In this document: positions 1-23,281 of the stretch, piece after piece
How positions within the stretch are numbered: position 1 is the first letter of the stretch
Layout of the letters: every line of letters begins with the position of its first letter
Source of the DNA: Corallium rubrum
Taxonomy: Eukaryota; Cnidaria; Anthozoa; Scleralcyonacea; Coralliidae
Length of the DNA: 64,000 bases
Direction: 5' to 3'
NCBI GenBank assembly: GCA_964035015.1
Contig: OZ036004.1
Coordinates: 6,897,384 to 6,961,383, forward strand
Program-made: the position numbers and the translations under genes
Notes under the pieces: model-generated
Seen by the model: the letters and a program-made list of their open reading frames with translations, nothing else
Databases searched by the model: none
Told to the model about the DNA's origin: nothing

Positions 1-143
1 ATTAATTTAGCAGGAAATATTTATTTTAGGATTTTGCTGCCAGGAAGACAAATGCTTTATCTAGGATTGCCTACTAGAATGAAGTACCGTACTGTACTAG
101 TTTATTCAAAAAAATATTTTGTTGTTGCCAAAGGAAAACTTAC

Positions 144-1388
144 TTTGTCACCAATTTTACAAAAATATTCAGCTTTAGCTAGCAAAGCATCTCGGACTTC
201 AGTTTCACCAAGATTAGTTTCAGCATCTTCAATATTCTTGTCAAGTTTTTCCAATTCAGTTTTATTTACAGCTTTCATTTTCTCCAGTAAAGATTGGTCT
301 ATTGTCCAACCAACATCAGGACATAGTTCTTCGTAAAATGGAGCCATATCTAATATAAACAAAGAAGAAGACTTTGATATTTCTTGTAAATTATGAATAT
401 GAGCCAAGACTGGAAAGTTTGTATCACGTTCTGCGATTTTTTATGACAATTTCCCATAGCTGGGCAATTTTCAGTGGCCACACAATTTTTTGAAAAATTG
501 CCTGTGATTGTGGACTTTTAATGCAGATTCAGCAAAAACTACATGAAAATTCTAGTGTAGCCACCATTTTATTTGTGGCCACCCTGGAAATGACTTTCAT
601 GACAATCCCATACAATTTTCATGAGATGTCTGCGCAAAATGATTGAAATTTGATTCCTGTGTATTTTACAAATTTTCCAGTCCAGTAAGAGCCCAACACA
701 AAACTTGAAGGAGAGGTATTTTCTTAAAAAAAAATTATTAAGATCTAACGTTTTAATAAATATTTTTAAAAAAAATGCCTCTCCTTTGAGATTTCTGCTG
801 GGCTTTTTAATATGTTCATTACAAGAACAAAAATTGTGTGTCCGCTGAGAAAAAACCTATGCTAAATTTATCAAGAAATAGTTGAGTTCATATTGCTCAA
901 CAGTTCCTTTTTAATACTAAATTGTGCTTTACTAAAGAACCAGGCAATTCTACAAACCAATGTTGCCAGAAAGGGTACCCTTAAATAATCCAAGTTAATA
1001 ATGAAAACAAACTAATTCTAACTCGAGATAGATCTGGAGAAACCACGTTTATGATTTAACTTCTTTTTTTTTAAAAGGTTTATTAATGTCTATAATAACC
1101 ATAGTATCTAACACAAATCTATCCTGAGTTATAGCTACTGATATACCAGGCAAAAAGCGTAGTCTTAAGTTAAAGCTAATTATCTTTTTAACGAGTTTTG
1201 TACAATGTGCATGTCTTCAAAGGGCAAATAGCTCAAAACGTACCGTTTTCTTTGACGGCCTTCAAAAGTTTTGCGGCTACTTCTTCTTTCTCCATTCCAT
1301 GTGGAGCGGTCAGAGTATAACGCCATTGTGCTAAATCTAAGTTAGGATTCTTTGGAAGGCCTTCTTCTTCCAAGTTTTCCACCGGCAT
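144..1388 (-). CDS. PSMD6: 26S proteasome non-ATPase regulatory subunit 6 (Rpn7), 5' part
   Basis: Two coding exons on the minus strand, 1388-1244 and 349-144, give the first 117 residues; the rest (usually about 390 in total) lies beyond the left edge. The start is the methionine of [15 protein letters not shown], which closely matches the N-terminus of animal PSMD6. The exon 1 donor reads ACG/GTACGT and the exon 2 acceptor TATTAG/ATATGG; joining them restores [12 protein letters not shown]. The second exon carries the family stretch [18 protein letters not shown] and stops at GACAAA/GTAAGT in phase 0. The protein is a PCI-domain subunit of the proteasome lid, in cytosol and nucleus; the PCI domain itself is not in the window. 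It is divergent from EDEM1, 576 bp apart. Identification is very secure; only the 5' UTR is unknown. Confidence 0.95.
350..1243 (-). other. PSMD6 intron 1
   Basis: AT-rich intron with GT-AG ends. I see no further exon, RNA gene or clear mobile element in it, only short poly-A/poly-T runs. Confidence 0.7.
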
Positions 1389-1964
1389 TGTTGAGGACAA
1401 ACTTGAAAACGTGCTAGCAAAAATCTGAAAATGGCGGACAACTAGAACCCAGTCTCTCCCCGAAAAAATGACGCAAAGCTCGCCCAAGATAGTTTATATT
1501 TTTGACGCCAACAAAAACTTTTCTCAAAGCAAGCCAAAAATGTCAAAACGTTGTTTGACTAAAAATATTGTTTTCGTATAATAGCCACACTGTTAAAATA
1601 TTGTTTAGCCATGACACTGTAGCTCAAATTATTATATTACTTTTAGTAATGTGCTAAACCTATAGATTAGTTCTAACTATTTGAATGCCCTGTACTCATC
1701 ACTTTAATTTGTTTAAAAAACTGTTTTTTAGAACTGAAAGTATTTTAAAGTCGTCCCCCACCTACCCCATCCTAATAAAAATATACTGAATGACGTAACA
1801 ATACGTGGCTCTGCGTCATTAGTTTATTAAATTACTCCCCAGGCCCCATGAAGTTGGTTTGCGCGTAAACAAATCAATACATTGCGTTCACAAATCACAG
1901 TGAACGTATTATTTTTAAAATGTACCTTAAATTAGCTTTAAGAGTTTTTTAATTTTATGGGACA
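1389..1964. promoter_or_regulatory. Shared divergent promoter region PSMD6/EDEM1
   Basis: The 576 bp between the two start codons must hold both 5' UTRs and both core promoters, because the genes are head-to-head. No convincing TATA box is placed for either gene. That a single bidirectional promoter serves both degradation genes is an inference from geometry only. Confidence 0.5.
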
Positions 1965-14164
<12,200 letters not shown>

Positions 14165-14166
<2 letters not shown>

Positions 14167-14391
14167 TAAATATGGCATAATTTGGACATCATTGTACATT
14201 GCTGTATATTATTGAACATCATTGTTCATTACTGTACACCGATGTACATTATTGCACCTCAGTGTACATAACAGCACAACACTGTCCTACTTTATATACT
14301 AGCAAGAAATGAAAATTTGGAAACCCAATTCACGTTTGATGTGTAACTTAAGATTGCGAGAAAATAATGCAATGTCCTAATGTCAAATAAA
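14165..14391 (+). terminator. Candidate EDEM1 polyadenylation signals
   Basis: AATAAA occurs overlapping the stop codon (14165-14170) and again at 14386-14391. The second, 220 nt into the 3' UTR, is the more plausible signal; cleavage was not observed. Confidence 0.4.
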
Positions 14392-14542
14392 TTTACATTA
14401 TTTTTGTAAAATTAAAATATTTTAATGAAACGATGTGCACTTTTTTTTTGAGCTTTAACAACCATTTTCATGATTTTTTTGTCAAACTCAAAGACAAGTA
14501 AAGAAGGTTATCAATATTTTTACATACTCAGGTCTTAGACCC

Positions 14543-15361
14543 CGTTTACACTAGAGCAAAAGTTTTCGGATTCGTGACGAATCCGGAACGTTTTAGTATC
14601 GGATTTTGTTTTGCCGTTTACACACAAAAGAATGAATCCGGGATAAAAACTTTCCGGTTTGATCACGTATCCGGAGATTTCGAAACCGGAAAAAAAAAAG
14701 TAGAAACTTCGTATCCGAATACTTTTGAATCCAAGACAATACGTAGTGTGAACGGTTATTCCGATGAATTCGGATGCTCTTCGGCTGGTAGTCATCAGGG
14801 ACGTAGCCAGGGGGGTAGCCGTGGGAGCCGCGGCTCCCCCCCTTTGATATAAAACAACAGACATGTAACTAGAAAACTGATGCGATATGCCATTGTGTCA
14901 GGAAATGAACTGTAAACAGTGTATTCAATCTGCTGAGTGTATGCATTTTGAGTATCTATCTATGTGACGTTTGCGTGTTTTGAGTATTTTATATGACGTT
15001 TTTTAACCTTTAGAGTCTGTAAAATCTTCCTCCAAAAGCCAGGAAATGGCATTTCAGTGACTCTTGATTTCAAAATTTCCTGGGGAGCATGCCCCCGGAC
15101 CACCCTAAAAATTTATTTTGACTTCGACTCTCCCCCCCCCCCCCCCTTCAAAATCCTGGCTACGTCCCTGGTAGTCATGTGAGGTTGCGGTGGAACCAAC
15201 ATGGTCAACATCTTAACTGAATTAAAGGAATTCCAAGTTTGGTGTAACGGGCCGAATCTGCGAATACTGTTGTAGTGTAAACGCCTAACGAATCCGAATA
15301 CTCGGTACGAAGTGAATCCGGAAACATTTACGAATCCGGAAACTTTTGCTCTAGTGTAAAC
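14543..15361. mobile_element. MITE/foldback with GTTTACACTAGAGC termini
   Basis: The left end reads GTTTACACTAGAGCAAAAG and the right end CTTTTGCTCTAGTGTAAAC, with further subterminal GAATCCGG/CCGGATTC matches. It is interrupted by the hAT-like element at 14796-15170. A related end lies at about 58080-58163. The target duplication is not clear. Confidence 0.7.
14796..15170. mobile_element. hAT-like MITE nested in the 14.5-kb MITE
   Basis: Termini CAGGGACGTAGCCAGG and CCTGGCTACGTCCCTG are perfect inverted repeats, flanked by identical 8-bp duplications GTAGTCAT (14788-14795 and 15171-15178). An 8-bp duplication and CAGGG termini are typical of hAT elements. It has no transposase frame. Confidence 0.85.
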
Positions 15362-15369
15362 ATAATTAA

Positions 15370-16450
15370 GTACCCTTAATCCTAAACCTAATCCCAACAT
15401 TAATTTTAGACGAAGGGCCTGCCTTGAGTTTATTCGTTATCTTAGCAATAATCTTATAACGATGATGTCTTTTAGATGCTGGTTACCCTGTATGTATTAA
15501 CAGTAAGGAAATAACGAAGGGATTGGGTAAAGGTTTAGAAAAATTACAAAATCACTAGAGCGAGTACCTCAGTACTTAGTAAGCCGACCGAGTTTAGAAA
15601 ACATGAACTTAAAAATAAGCAAATGGCGGAATAATAAAAATCGTGAAAATAAATGAATAGACACCAGCCGCCACGATAAGGTTGAAGAATATGTATAGAA
15701 TATTGTACAGTAATTTATATAGTCAAGTATACTTGAAAATCGAACTGTCATTCAATTAAAAAATAATAATTACAGCAGCGAAATCGAAGTTCCAATGTGA
15801 CACTCCCCACCTTGAAGAGTTATATGTAGGGCATAGAGGACAAACATATTTAGATATAGAAATATTGTTGCAAAGCTTTGTAGGTGCTAATAACCTAGAC
15901 AAATTGCACTGCAGCACGCATATCGAATTCTCTTTAATATTTAATACACTGTATGTTGACAGATGGAATAAAAATTTCAGCTGTCACAAAATTAAGAAAG
16001 TTGAACTAAGTGGACTGGAAGCTTTTTATGATAACGTCCAGATGTCTGTCGCACGGAATAACCAATTCATAGATGTATTCTTTCCAAGCATTTTAACCAA
16101 TCTAGGTTTTCACTTTGTTTTCAAATAGATTCATGACCTTTTCTTGCTCAGAAATACAAACTTTTTCTCGGAGAAAACGCACCAGTATATGTTTGTTGTA
16201 AGTCGTGTGACTAATCTAGAATGTTTCTTAGTGGCAAAAACGGTTTGGTTATTGAGAAAAAACCATAAATAAACTTTGATAATTAGGACAAATTATTTGC
16301 TCATATTTTCCAAGGGAGGGTTGCTTAATAATTGATGAGCTCGGGTACTTAGACGCTGCGGTGCCTGCTATAAAATAGTAACACTAAATATATATCGCAA
16401 CTGGTATACAAAATATCATTATAAAGGGATATAGTCGGCCATAGAAAATG
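15370..16450. other. Intergenic, nothing recognised
   Basis: AT-rich sequence. A frame of 87 codons (15865-16128) has no family similarity that I recognise and no splice context; I do not call it a gene. Confidence 0.4.
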
Positions 16451-16738
16451 CTATAGTTGTCAACCATTTCTTTTTACGTAACCGTAGCTAGATTTAAAAA
16501 GACTTAGTTTACCAGTTTTACTAGTCGGGAAGTAACAGCGGTTGTTTTTGTAGAACGAACTACGAATGTAATAAACACGTTTATCAAGACTTGAGATGCT
16601 ATAGTTTGTGAACCGTTTCATTTTTCGTGACCTACTAGATTTAAAAAGACTTAGTTTACCAGTTTTACTAGTCGGGGGGTAACAGCAATTGTTTTTTTAG
16701 AACGAACTTCGAATTTAATAAACAGCGACTTGAGTAAT
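16451..16738. repeat. Tandem duplication of a ~140-bp unit
   Basis: Two diverged copies (about 16451-16598 and 16599-16738) share AGACTTAGTTTACCAGTTTT and AGAACGAACT in the same order. Confidence 0.7.
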
Positions 16739-17140
16739 ACAGTAATAAAATTGATTACATAACGACAATGCAAGGGGTAAGGTATGTACGAGTAGGCTGA
16801 GAAAACAGTTTTACTACTTCTTGATTAAGGGTTTGGTAAGATGGCACGCCATTGCCTATTTTATTTGCGCTCGCTAGTGATGATTATATCGTTTTGAATC
16901 AATAATTAATTTTGTTTGCAGGTTGTTGTTTGGTAATTCATTGATGCATGCACTCTCTGTGTCTCCGCCTCGAATTCTTATCCAACCATGTTGCGCGGTG
17001 AGCTGTAATGCGGCACTTGGCGACAGTAACTTGAATTTTTTATTTATTAATGAACCGTTGAATAATTGAAGCTTAACAAAAATTCACGGTTCTTTTGTCA
17101 AAAGTACTCGGCGTTTCAACCGAGAGGCACTGTGTCGGAA

Positions 17141-17164
17141 ATGGAGAGTCAGTTGAGTGGGAAG
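17141..17164 (+). CDS. Possible first coding exon of the PRDM-like gene
   Basis: An ATG in good context (G at -3 and +4) begins MESQLSGK and is followed directly by GTAGGT, a usable donor, in phase 0. The next coding exon of the PRDM-like gene (acceptor at 23251) also opens in phase 0, so the two could join. This is only frame compatibility: the 6-kb intron, small size and lack of a homolog leave it unproven, and the gene could start at 23282. Confidence 0.3.
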
Positions 17165-17593
17165 GTAGGTAAACGGAATGAATTTGTTAATAAGTATTTG
17201 TATATATACGTAAATCTATTGACCGCGCGGGAAACTAGAATAACAAAACATGTGCAGGTTAGCTTTTAATATATATGAGCTATTTTTCTACACCATGACT
17301 GACTGACTATAACTTGAATATATTTTAATTCAAGGACAAACGTTCCTTTTGGTCGAAGTCGATCGCTTGTTAATCAGTGTACAGAGTTTGTATTATATTT
17401 AACGTCAAGAAACTCGTCTCTGCAACAAATTGTTATTGCATCTTGCTGAGCCAAGTTCAATTATGCAACGAAATAAACATTCTAGTGTATCAGTTAATGG
17501 CGAGGGTTGGAAATTTCGATATGCTCGGTTGCTTACACGATATTGTAGCACGATATCTCCCATACATGCCATAAAGGTAGAGCGAATATAGTA

Positions 17594-17657
17594 TAGTTTA
17601 AGTGGGCTTACCCCAAAATATTGAGTGTCGCTCAACATTTTGAGGTAAGCCCACTTA

Positions 17658-17715
<58 letters not shown>
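17594..17715. repeat. Palindrome followed by (TA)n
   Basis: Arms AGTTTAAGTGGGCTTACC and GGTAAGCCCACTTAAACT surround a short GAGTG TCG CTCA centre, then about 50 bp of TA repeat follow. Confidence 0.75.
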
Positions 17716-17719
<4 letters not shown>

Positions 17720-18370
17720 CTGTTAATATTTATTGTTAATATTTATTCCGTTAGCGACGACGAGTTCATAAATAGTTGAAGAATATAAAACGAGTAATTC
17801 GTAATTGTAATGTTACAACCTGACAATGTTTTATTAATTAGTATATATATGCTTTATTACAAATTGTATAAGGAAGAATAGGTCACAAGTTATTATTAAA
17901 AACGGATAATTTCGTCTATTGTTACTCTCGTCACGACAACTATAGTTTTGAAACAGTGTAGACACTGCTTGCAAAATGGAACCAAAGCTATAGGATACAA
18001 AATTAATAACTTAAAAGTGTTTAGTGTAGAGTAAAACGGTGAAAGCTTGTCGTGTAGACTATTGACAGTGTTTTCTCTATCACTGAGCTCATTCTAAATG
18101 CAAAGGAAACTCGTGCCGATCCGACGAACGCTAATCGGCGATAGGATTTTCAGTTTTAGAAAGCGAATACAATTTTCTTTTCTCAGAAAAAATAAATAAA
18201 CGCTATTCAAGCCAGACGCAACAAAGAGTTTAACTTAAAATGTTTATATTATATATGTTTATTTTATTTTATTTTATTCAGTTCGGAAAAACTGAAGAAT
18301 CGACTTGGTTTTATTCACTGGGTATGGCCGCCAAGCCGGAGGCAATGAATGCATGCATGCATGCATGCAC

Positions 18371-18830
18371 TACACGCGCAAAAACGTACAACTTGTTCAC
18401 GGTTGTCAACAGGCGTGAACAATGTTGTGCTGCTCGCCGTGAACAAGTTGTCAGCAAGTTGTTCACTTATGGTTCGAACAACTTGTTCACGGATAAATCA
18501 ACAGTCATGAACAAGTTGTTCCAAACAGCACATTTTTTATAGCCAACAACGTTGTTCGCACATGATACAACATGTTGTAACAGCATGACGAAATAACAAC
18601 GATGAACAACGTTACAACAACGGTGAACAAGCTTGACGTATCAACACGTTCTTCGGTTGTTACAACATGCGTGAACAACGGTTGTTGTTTCATCAAGCAG
18701 TAAGAACTTGTTGAAACAATGATGAACAATGTTGTTCATTTATCAATATTGTTCACATATGTCAACAAGTTGTTACAGCATTGTTCAGGCAACAGTGCTG
18801 TAACACCTTGCGGGATTTTTACGCGTGTAC
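18371..18830. repeat. GTTGTTCA-rich foldback element, copy 1
   Basis: Bounded by TACACGCGCAAAAACG and TTTTTACGCGTGTA. The interior is full of AACAAGTTGTTCA-type palindromes. About 220 bp of the left part recur at 47970-48205. Short frames here are accidental. Confidence 0.65.
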
Positions 18831-19009
18831 TTGTCGTTATAGCACATGCATCACGATTGCGAGTACTAGCTGTACTACTTAACGTTGTGGAACAACTTTA
18901 TATTTCTACTCCATGATTTCTACTCTGTCTAACACCAAACGATTTTACTAGTCAAGGAGAGAAGTCTAGGAATGCCATGCATGAAATGGTTAAACACGCT
19001 GTTCATTAA

Positions 19010-19528
19010 AGCCGTGTTTACACGGCCAAAATTTAAGCACGCTTAAGTTAAGCGTGCTTAAAATGTGCCACCTTGGTGTGTTTACACGGTCATTTAATAA
19101 TCCCTTACTAAAACACGTACACCATTATTCAACATGGTGGACGAGCTATATTTTTGGTTTTGGAAGCTTCGTATGGGTAGCGTGCGTCAAAGAACAACGG
19201 AAGACATCGGCACACGAGAAAGAGTAATAGCTAAAAGAAAGAAAGGAACAAAGAATAGCGAGATGGAAGGTTCTACAGCAGGGCAAAAAAAGGCATTTTA
19301 TCGTATTAATAACACCATATTAATAGCAAGCGTTTTTCAATCCCGTTGCGTTTACACGGCCAAGTTAAGCGCGATTAACTGATCGTGCTCAGTTTAATCC
19401 ACCTCCTTGAGGTAGTGCAAACTAATCGCGATTAATTTACGCCGATCTGTTTACACGGACATTTTAAGCCCGCTTAAAGTCAGATGTGGCTCAGATCCCG
19501 CTTAAATTTTAGCCGTGTAAACAGGGCT
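19010..19528. mobile_element. Harbinger-like MITE with TAA duplication
   Basis: Left end AGCCGTGTTTACACGGCC, right end GGCCGTGTAAACAGGGCT in complementary form, flanked by TAA (19007-19009 and 19529-19531). It contains subterminal AAGC/GCTTAA motifs. The 82-codon frame at 19134-19382 has no recognised similarity. Confidence 0.65.
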
Positions 19529-19544
19529 TAAGACACCGTGATAG

Positions 19545-19832
19545 AGTGGCAAACTGTACTACTCACAACACGGTGCATTACAGTGTGACGAGCTGTACTA
19601 CTCACAACACGGTGCATTACAGAGTGACGAGCTGTACTACTCACAACACGGTGCATTACAGAGTGACGAGCTGTACTACTCACAACACGGTGCATTACAG
19701 TGTGACGAGCTGTACTACTCACAACACGGTGCATTACAGTGTGACGAGCTGTACTACTCAACACGGTGCATTACAGTGTGACGAGCTGTACTACTCAACA
19801 CGGTGCATTACAGAGTGACGAGCTGTACTACT
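19545..19832. repeat. 39-bp satellite, left block
   Basis: Tandem copies of a roughly 39-bp unit containing GTGACGAGCTGTACTACTCA and CACGGTGCATTACAG. It is the same family as 21567-22576, from which it is separated by an inserted element. Confidence 0.9.
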
Positions 19833-21566
19833 CAGGGGCGGATCTAGGATTTTTGTCACCTTAGTCCAAAATATTTGGGTGGGGGCTGGTGGTCATGTTC
19901 CCCGGCCCTAGAAAATTTTAGCAGATTTAATTATTTTAACCAAGAAATAAACAACAGGTACGATACATCTACTTCAAATATTTAATAAGATTCATGACTT
20001 CAAATATTTTTATATGAAACTGATAACCATACTGCAGGTTAGACCATTTCACTCCATGCAATTGCTCGAAACAGAGCTGTATAGGCAATGCCCAGATGCC
20101 TCAGACCTAAAACATTTAGATACTAGGTCAAATTCAAAAACGTTGTAGGCATGACTCAGTCTCTATATTAAGGGCTTATTTACAAGGAGGTATATATTAT
20201 CCTAGCCACTGGGTTACTCTAGCACAATGGTTACCCTAGCTGTCATACATTTCCTGTGGGTTTTTTTGTTTGTCGTATTTACAAAGACATGCACTAGGGT
20301 AACCCGGGTGCTACCCTAGCTGGGTTATGTTTTGTCCTTGTAAATGCATTTGGTAGGGATAACTCACCTACCCAGGACAAATTTTACCTGGTCAACTCTA
20401 TTAGATGTGGTTACCAAACAGGGTAGGGTAACTCTACCTTGGAAACAGGCCCTAACTCTCACATAAAATAACATAATTATGATTGAAATATGGTAAGGTT
20501 AGATATACTGCCGAAACAGAAAATATACTATCTATTTTATGAATTTATGAAGTACTGTAGTCTACATTATCCAATCTTGACAAAATGCTTTAGCTTGTAT
20601 TTCAATTCTTGCTACAATGCTAGTCTCAAAATCATATTAATATTCAATTAAGTTTTCAAACCATTTATATAAACAAATACAAGAAGGGAAAACCCTGAAT
20701 GAATTTGCCTTTCATTTGAAGACATGCCATGTGGTCTCAATCGTGGCGAACGTTGTTATTGTCGTATTATTAAAATTCCATGTAGAATTTATACGTCTTT
20801 ACACGTTGAACGAACTTAAAGAAACTAGAAAATAATTAAGGCAGAAAAATCTGCTTACCTGATAGCAGCACGAGGTTTCTTCTTGTCATTGTTGGCGTAT
20901 ATTACCACGTATATCTCAGTGTCAAAATTCCTTTGAAGCGTCTTGCCAATCTTGGTATTAAAAATGCTCCTTTGCGCAAAGCATCCTTCGCTTGTTGACC
21001 CTCGAGTCGACGGTATTAAACTTGCCGTTTTATAAATCTCTCGCAACACATCTCGTCGTTGCCTTCAAAGCGAATACTGTCACGTTTGTATTAGGCAAAC
21101 CATGTTCCAAACGAAAGAACCCAAGTTAGTCAGAATCGATCACTGATCAACAAATCCGTCGAGAACTACAAAGTAAAACGCCGCTAAACCAATCCGTGCT
21201 CTTGATAAAGAGCGATTGAAAAATTAAGCCAATCAGAAAGGGTGATACAAGGGGTCTAAATCCGTCGAGAAAGACAAAGAAATCCGGCGAATACTCGGCA
21301 AACCAATCACAGGTCGCTATAAAGGCTAATTTATAAATTCAACCAATCACAGCGGTTGATACAATAGGCTCAAATCCGTCGAGAAAGAACAAAGTCAACC
21401 GCGCGGCGCGGGTTGAAATGCCGGTCGGCAGTCTCACCCAATCGATTATCTCGGCGATCTCGAGAGTCGAGACTGAGGGAAGAACGATATACGATAATTA
21501 TTTTTTCTTGCCGATTTTTTTACCTTAGGCGTATGACTCATTTGACTAACGCTAAATCCGCCCCTG
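19833..21566. mobile_element. 1.7-kb TIR element inserted into the 39-bp satellite
   Basis: Termini CAGGGGCGGATCTAGGAT and CTAAATCCGCCCCTG interrupt the satellite exactly. CTACT on each side is the visible duplication; a full 8-bp hAT duplication is not seen, although the termini look hAT-like. No transposase was recognised. A second MITE is nested inside. Confidence 0.7.
20172..20452. mobile_element. Harbinger-like MITE nested in the 19.8-kb element
   Basis: Termini GGGCTTATTTACAAGG and CCTTGGAAACAGGCCC, flanked by TAA on both sides (20169-20171 and 20453-20455). The interior repeats GGTTACCCTAGC-type motifs, which also occur around 36.2-36.4 kb. Confidence 0.7.
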
Positions 21567-22576
21567 CTACTCAACACGGTGCATTACAGAGTGACGAGCT
21601 GTACTACTCAACACGGTGCATTACAGAGTGACGAGCTGTACTACTCACAACATGGTGCATTACAGTGTGACGAGCTGTACTACTCAACACGGTGCATTAC
21701 AGAGTGACGAGCTGTACTACTCACAACACGGTGCATTACAGTGTGACGAGCTGTACTACTCACAATACGGTGCATTACAGTGTGACGAGCTGTACTACTC
21801 ACAATACGGTGCATTACAGTGTGACGAGCTGTACTACTCACAACACGGTGCATTACAGTGTGACGAGCTGTACTACTCACAACACGGTGCATTACAATGT
21901 GGCGAGCTGTACTACTCACAACACGGTGCATTACAGTGTGACGAGCTGTACTACTCACAACACGGTGCATTACAATGTGGCGAGCTGTACTACTCACAAC
22001 ACGGTGCATTACAGTGTGACGAGCTGTACTACTCACAACACGGTGCATTACAGTGTGACGAGCTGTACTACTCAACACGGTGCATTACAGAGTGACGAGC
22101 TGTACTACTCACAACACGGTGCATTACAGTGTGACGAGCTGTACTACTCACAACACGGTGCATTACAGAGTGACGAGCTGTACTACTCACAACACGGTGC
22201 ATTACAGTGTGACGAGCTGTACTACTCACAACACGGTGCATTACAGAGTGACGAGCTGTACTACTCACAACACGGTGCATTACAGTGTGACGAGCTGTAC
22301 TACTCACAACACGGTGCATTACAATGTGGCGAGCTGTACTACTCACAACACGGTGCATTACAGTGTGACGAGCTGTACTACTCACAACACGGTGCATTAC
22401 AGAGTGACGAGCTGTACTACTCACAACACGGTGCATTACAGTGTGACGAGCTGTACTACTCACAACACGGTGCATTACAGTGTGACGAGCTGTACTACTC
22501 ACAACACGGTGCATTACAGTGTGACGAGCTGTACTACTCACAACACGGTGCATTACAGTGTGACGAGCTGTACTAC
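21567..22576. repeat. 39-bp satellite, right block
   Basis: About 26 copies of the same 39-bp unit, many identical, with ACAGAG/ACAGTG/ACAATG variants. The large frames of SCTTHNTVHYSV type on both strands are repeat translations. There are no unique spacers, so this is not a CRISPR array. Confidence 0.93.
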
Positions 22577-22594
22577 CACCAGCGTCAGTAGTTG

Positions 22595-22890
22595 GGACTT
22601 TAAGATCTATGATGTCAACATCAACGACGACGTCCTTTAAACAACAAAGGGAATGAATAATTTTTAGACCCAAGAGTAATCTCAACACCGTCCTCGTTCT
22701 TTATACAACGCCACTTAGAGCATTTCCACGTCTTCAGGACGACGTCAACGGCCGCCAAAAGATGAGAACTGTTGCTTGAGATTGACTTCAATACGGACAC
22801 TACAATCATTTTAGCAATACTGGAGCGCTTTGGAAGTCATTAAACTAGCATCAAATATTAAATATAATAGTCAGTTAACCGTGACATCTT
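22595..22890. repeat. Dispersed repeat, inverted copy of 28257-28627
   Basis: Shares AGACCCAAGAGTAATCTCAA-like, ACGACGTCAACGGCC-like and AAGTCATTAAACTAGC-like segments, in reverse order and orientation, with the element in intron 4 of the PRDM-like gene. GTTGGGACTTTAAG at its left resembles the GGTCCC end of the other copy. Confidence 0.6.
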
Positions 22891-23281
22891 TAAATTGTAT
22901 ATGAAATGAAAATTGAGTTTGTTTAATTTGGAAAAACTCTTGATATTGTAAAGTAACATCTTCTACAGTTTTTCCATATCTTACTTCGTTCTTGAGATCT
23001 TACTATTTCTTTGATATGTAAATGATCACACTGCATACGTTACATTGTATAACGAGTTACTGAGAAATTGTGCATATCATTGATATTAATCTGTTAAATC
23101 GCTTGACCCTGTGTTTGTTTAAAGTCATGCAAGACAAATACACCTACATGCCCAGTTTCGTGTGGCTTGTTTGATAACTTCAACAATATTCCTTTCCAAC
23201 AAAAGTTGCCTTGTGTCACATAACCTTCAATATAAGTTATTTCACACCTAGATTCCGAGAGGGAGACCAGACGTGACTACA

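Noticed and set aside
19134..19382. Transposase remnant in the 19-kb MITE
   Set aside because: The 82 residues show no recognisable catalytic or DNA-binding motif.
21567..22576. CRISPR-like direct repeats
   Set aside because: Units are contiguous with no unique spacers, and the DNA is eukaryotic.
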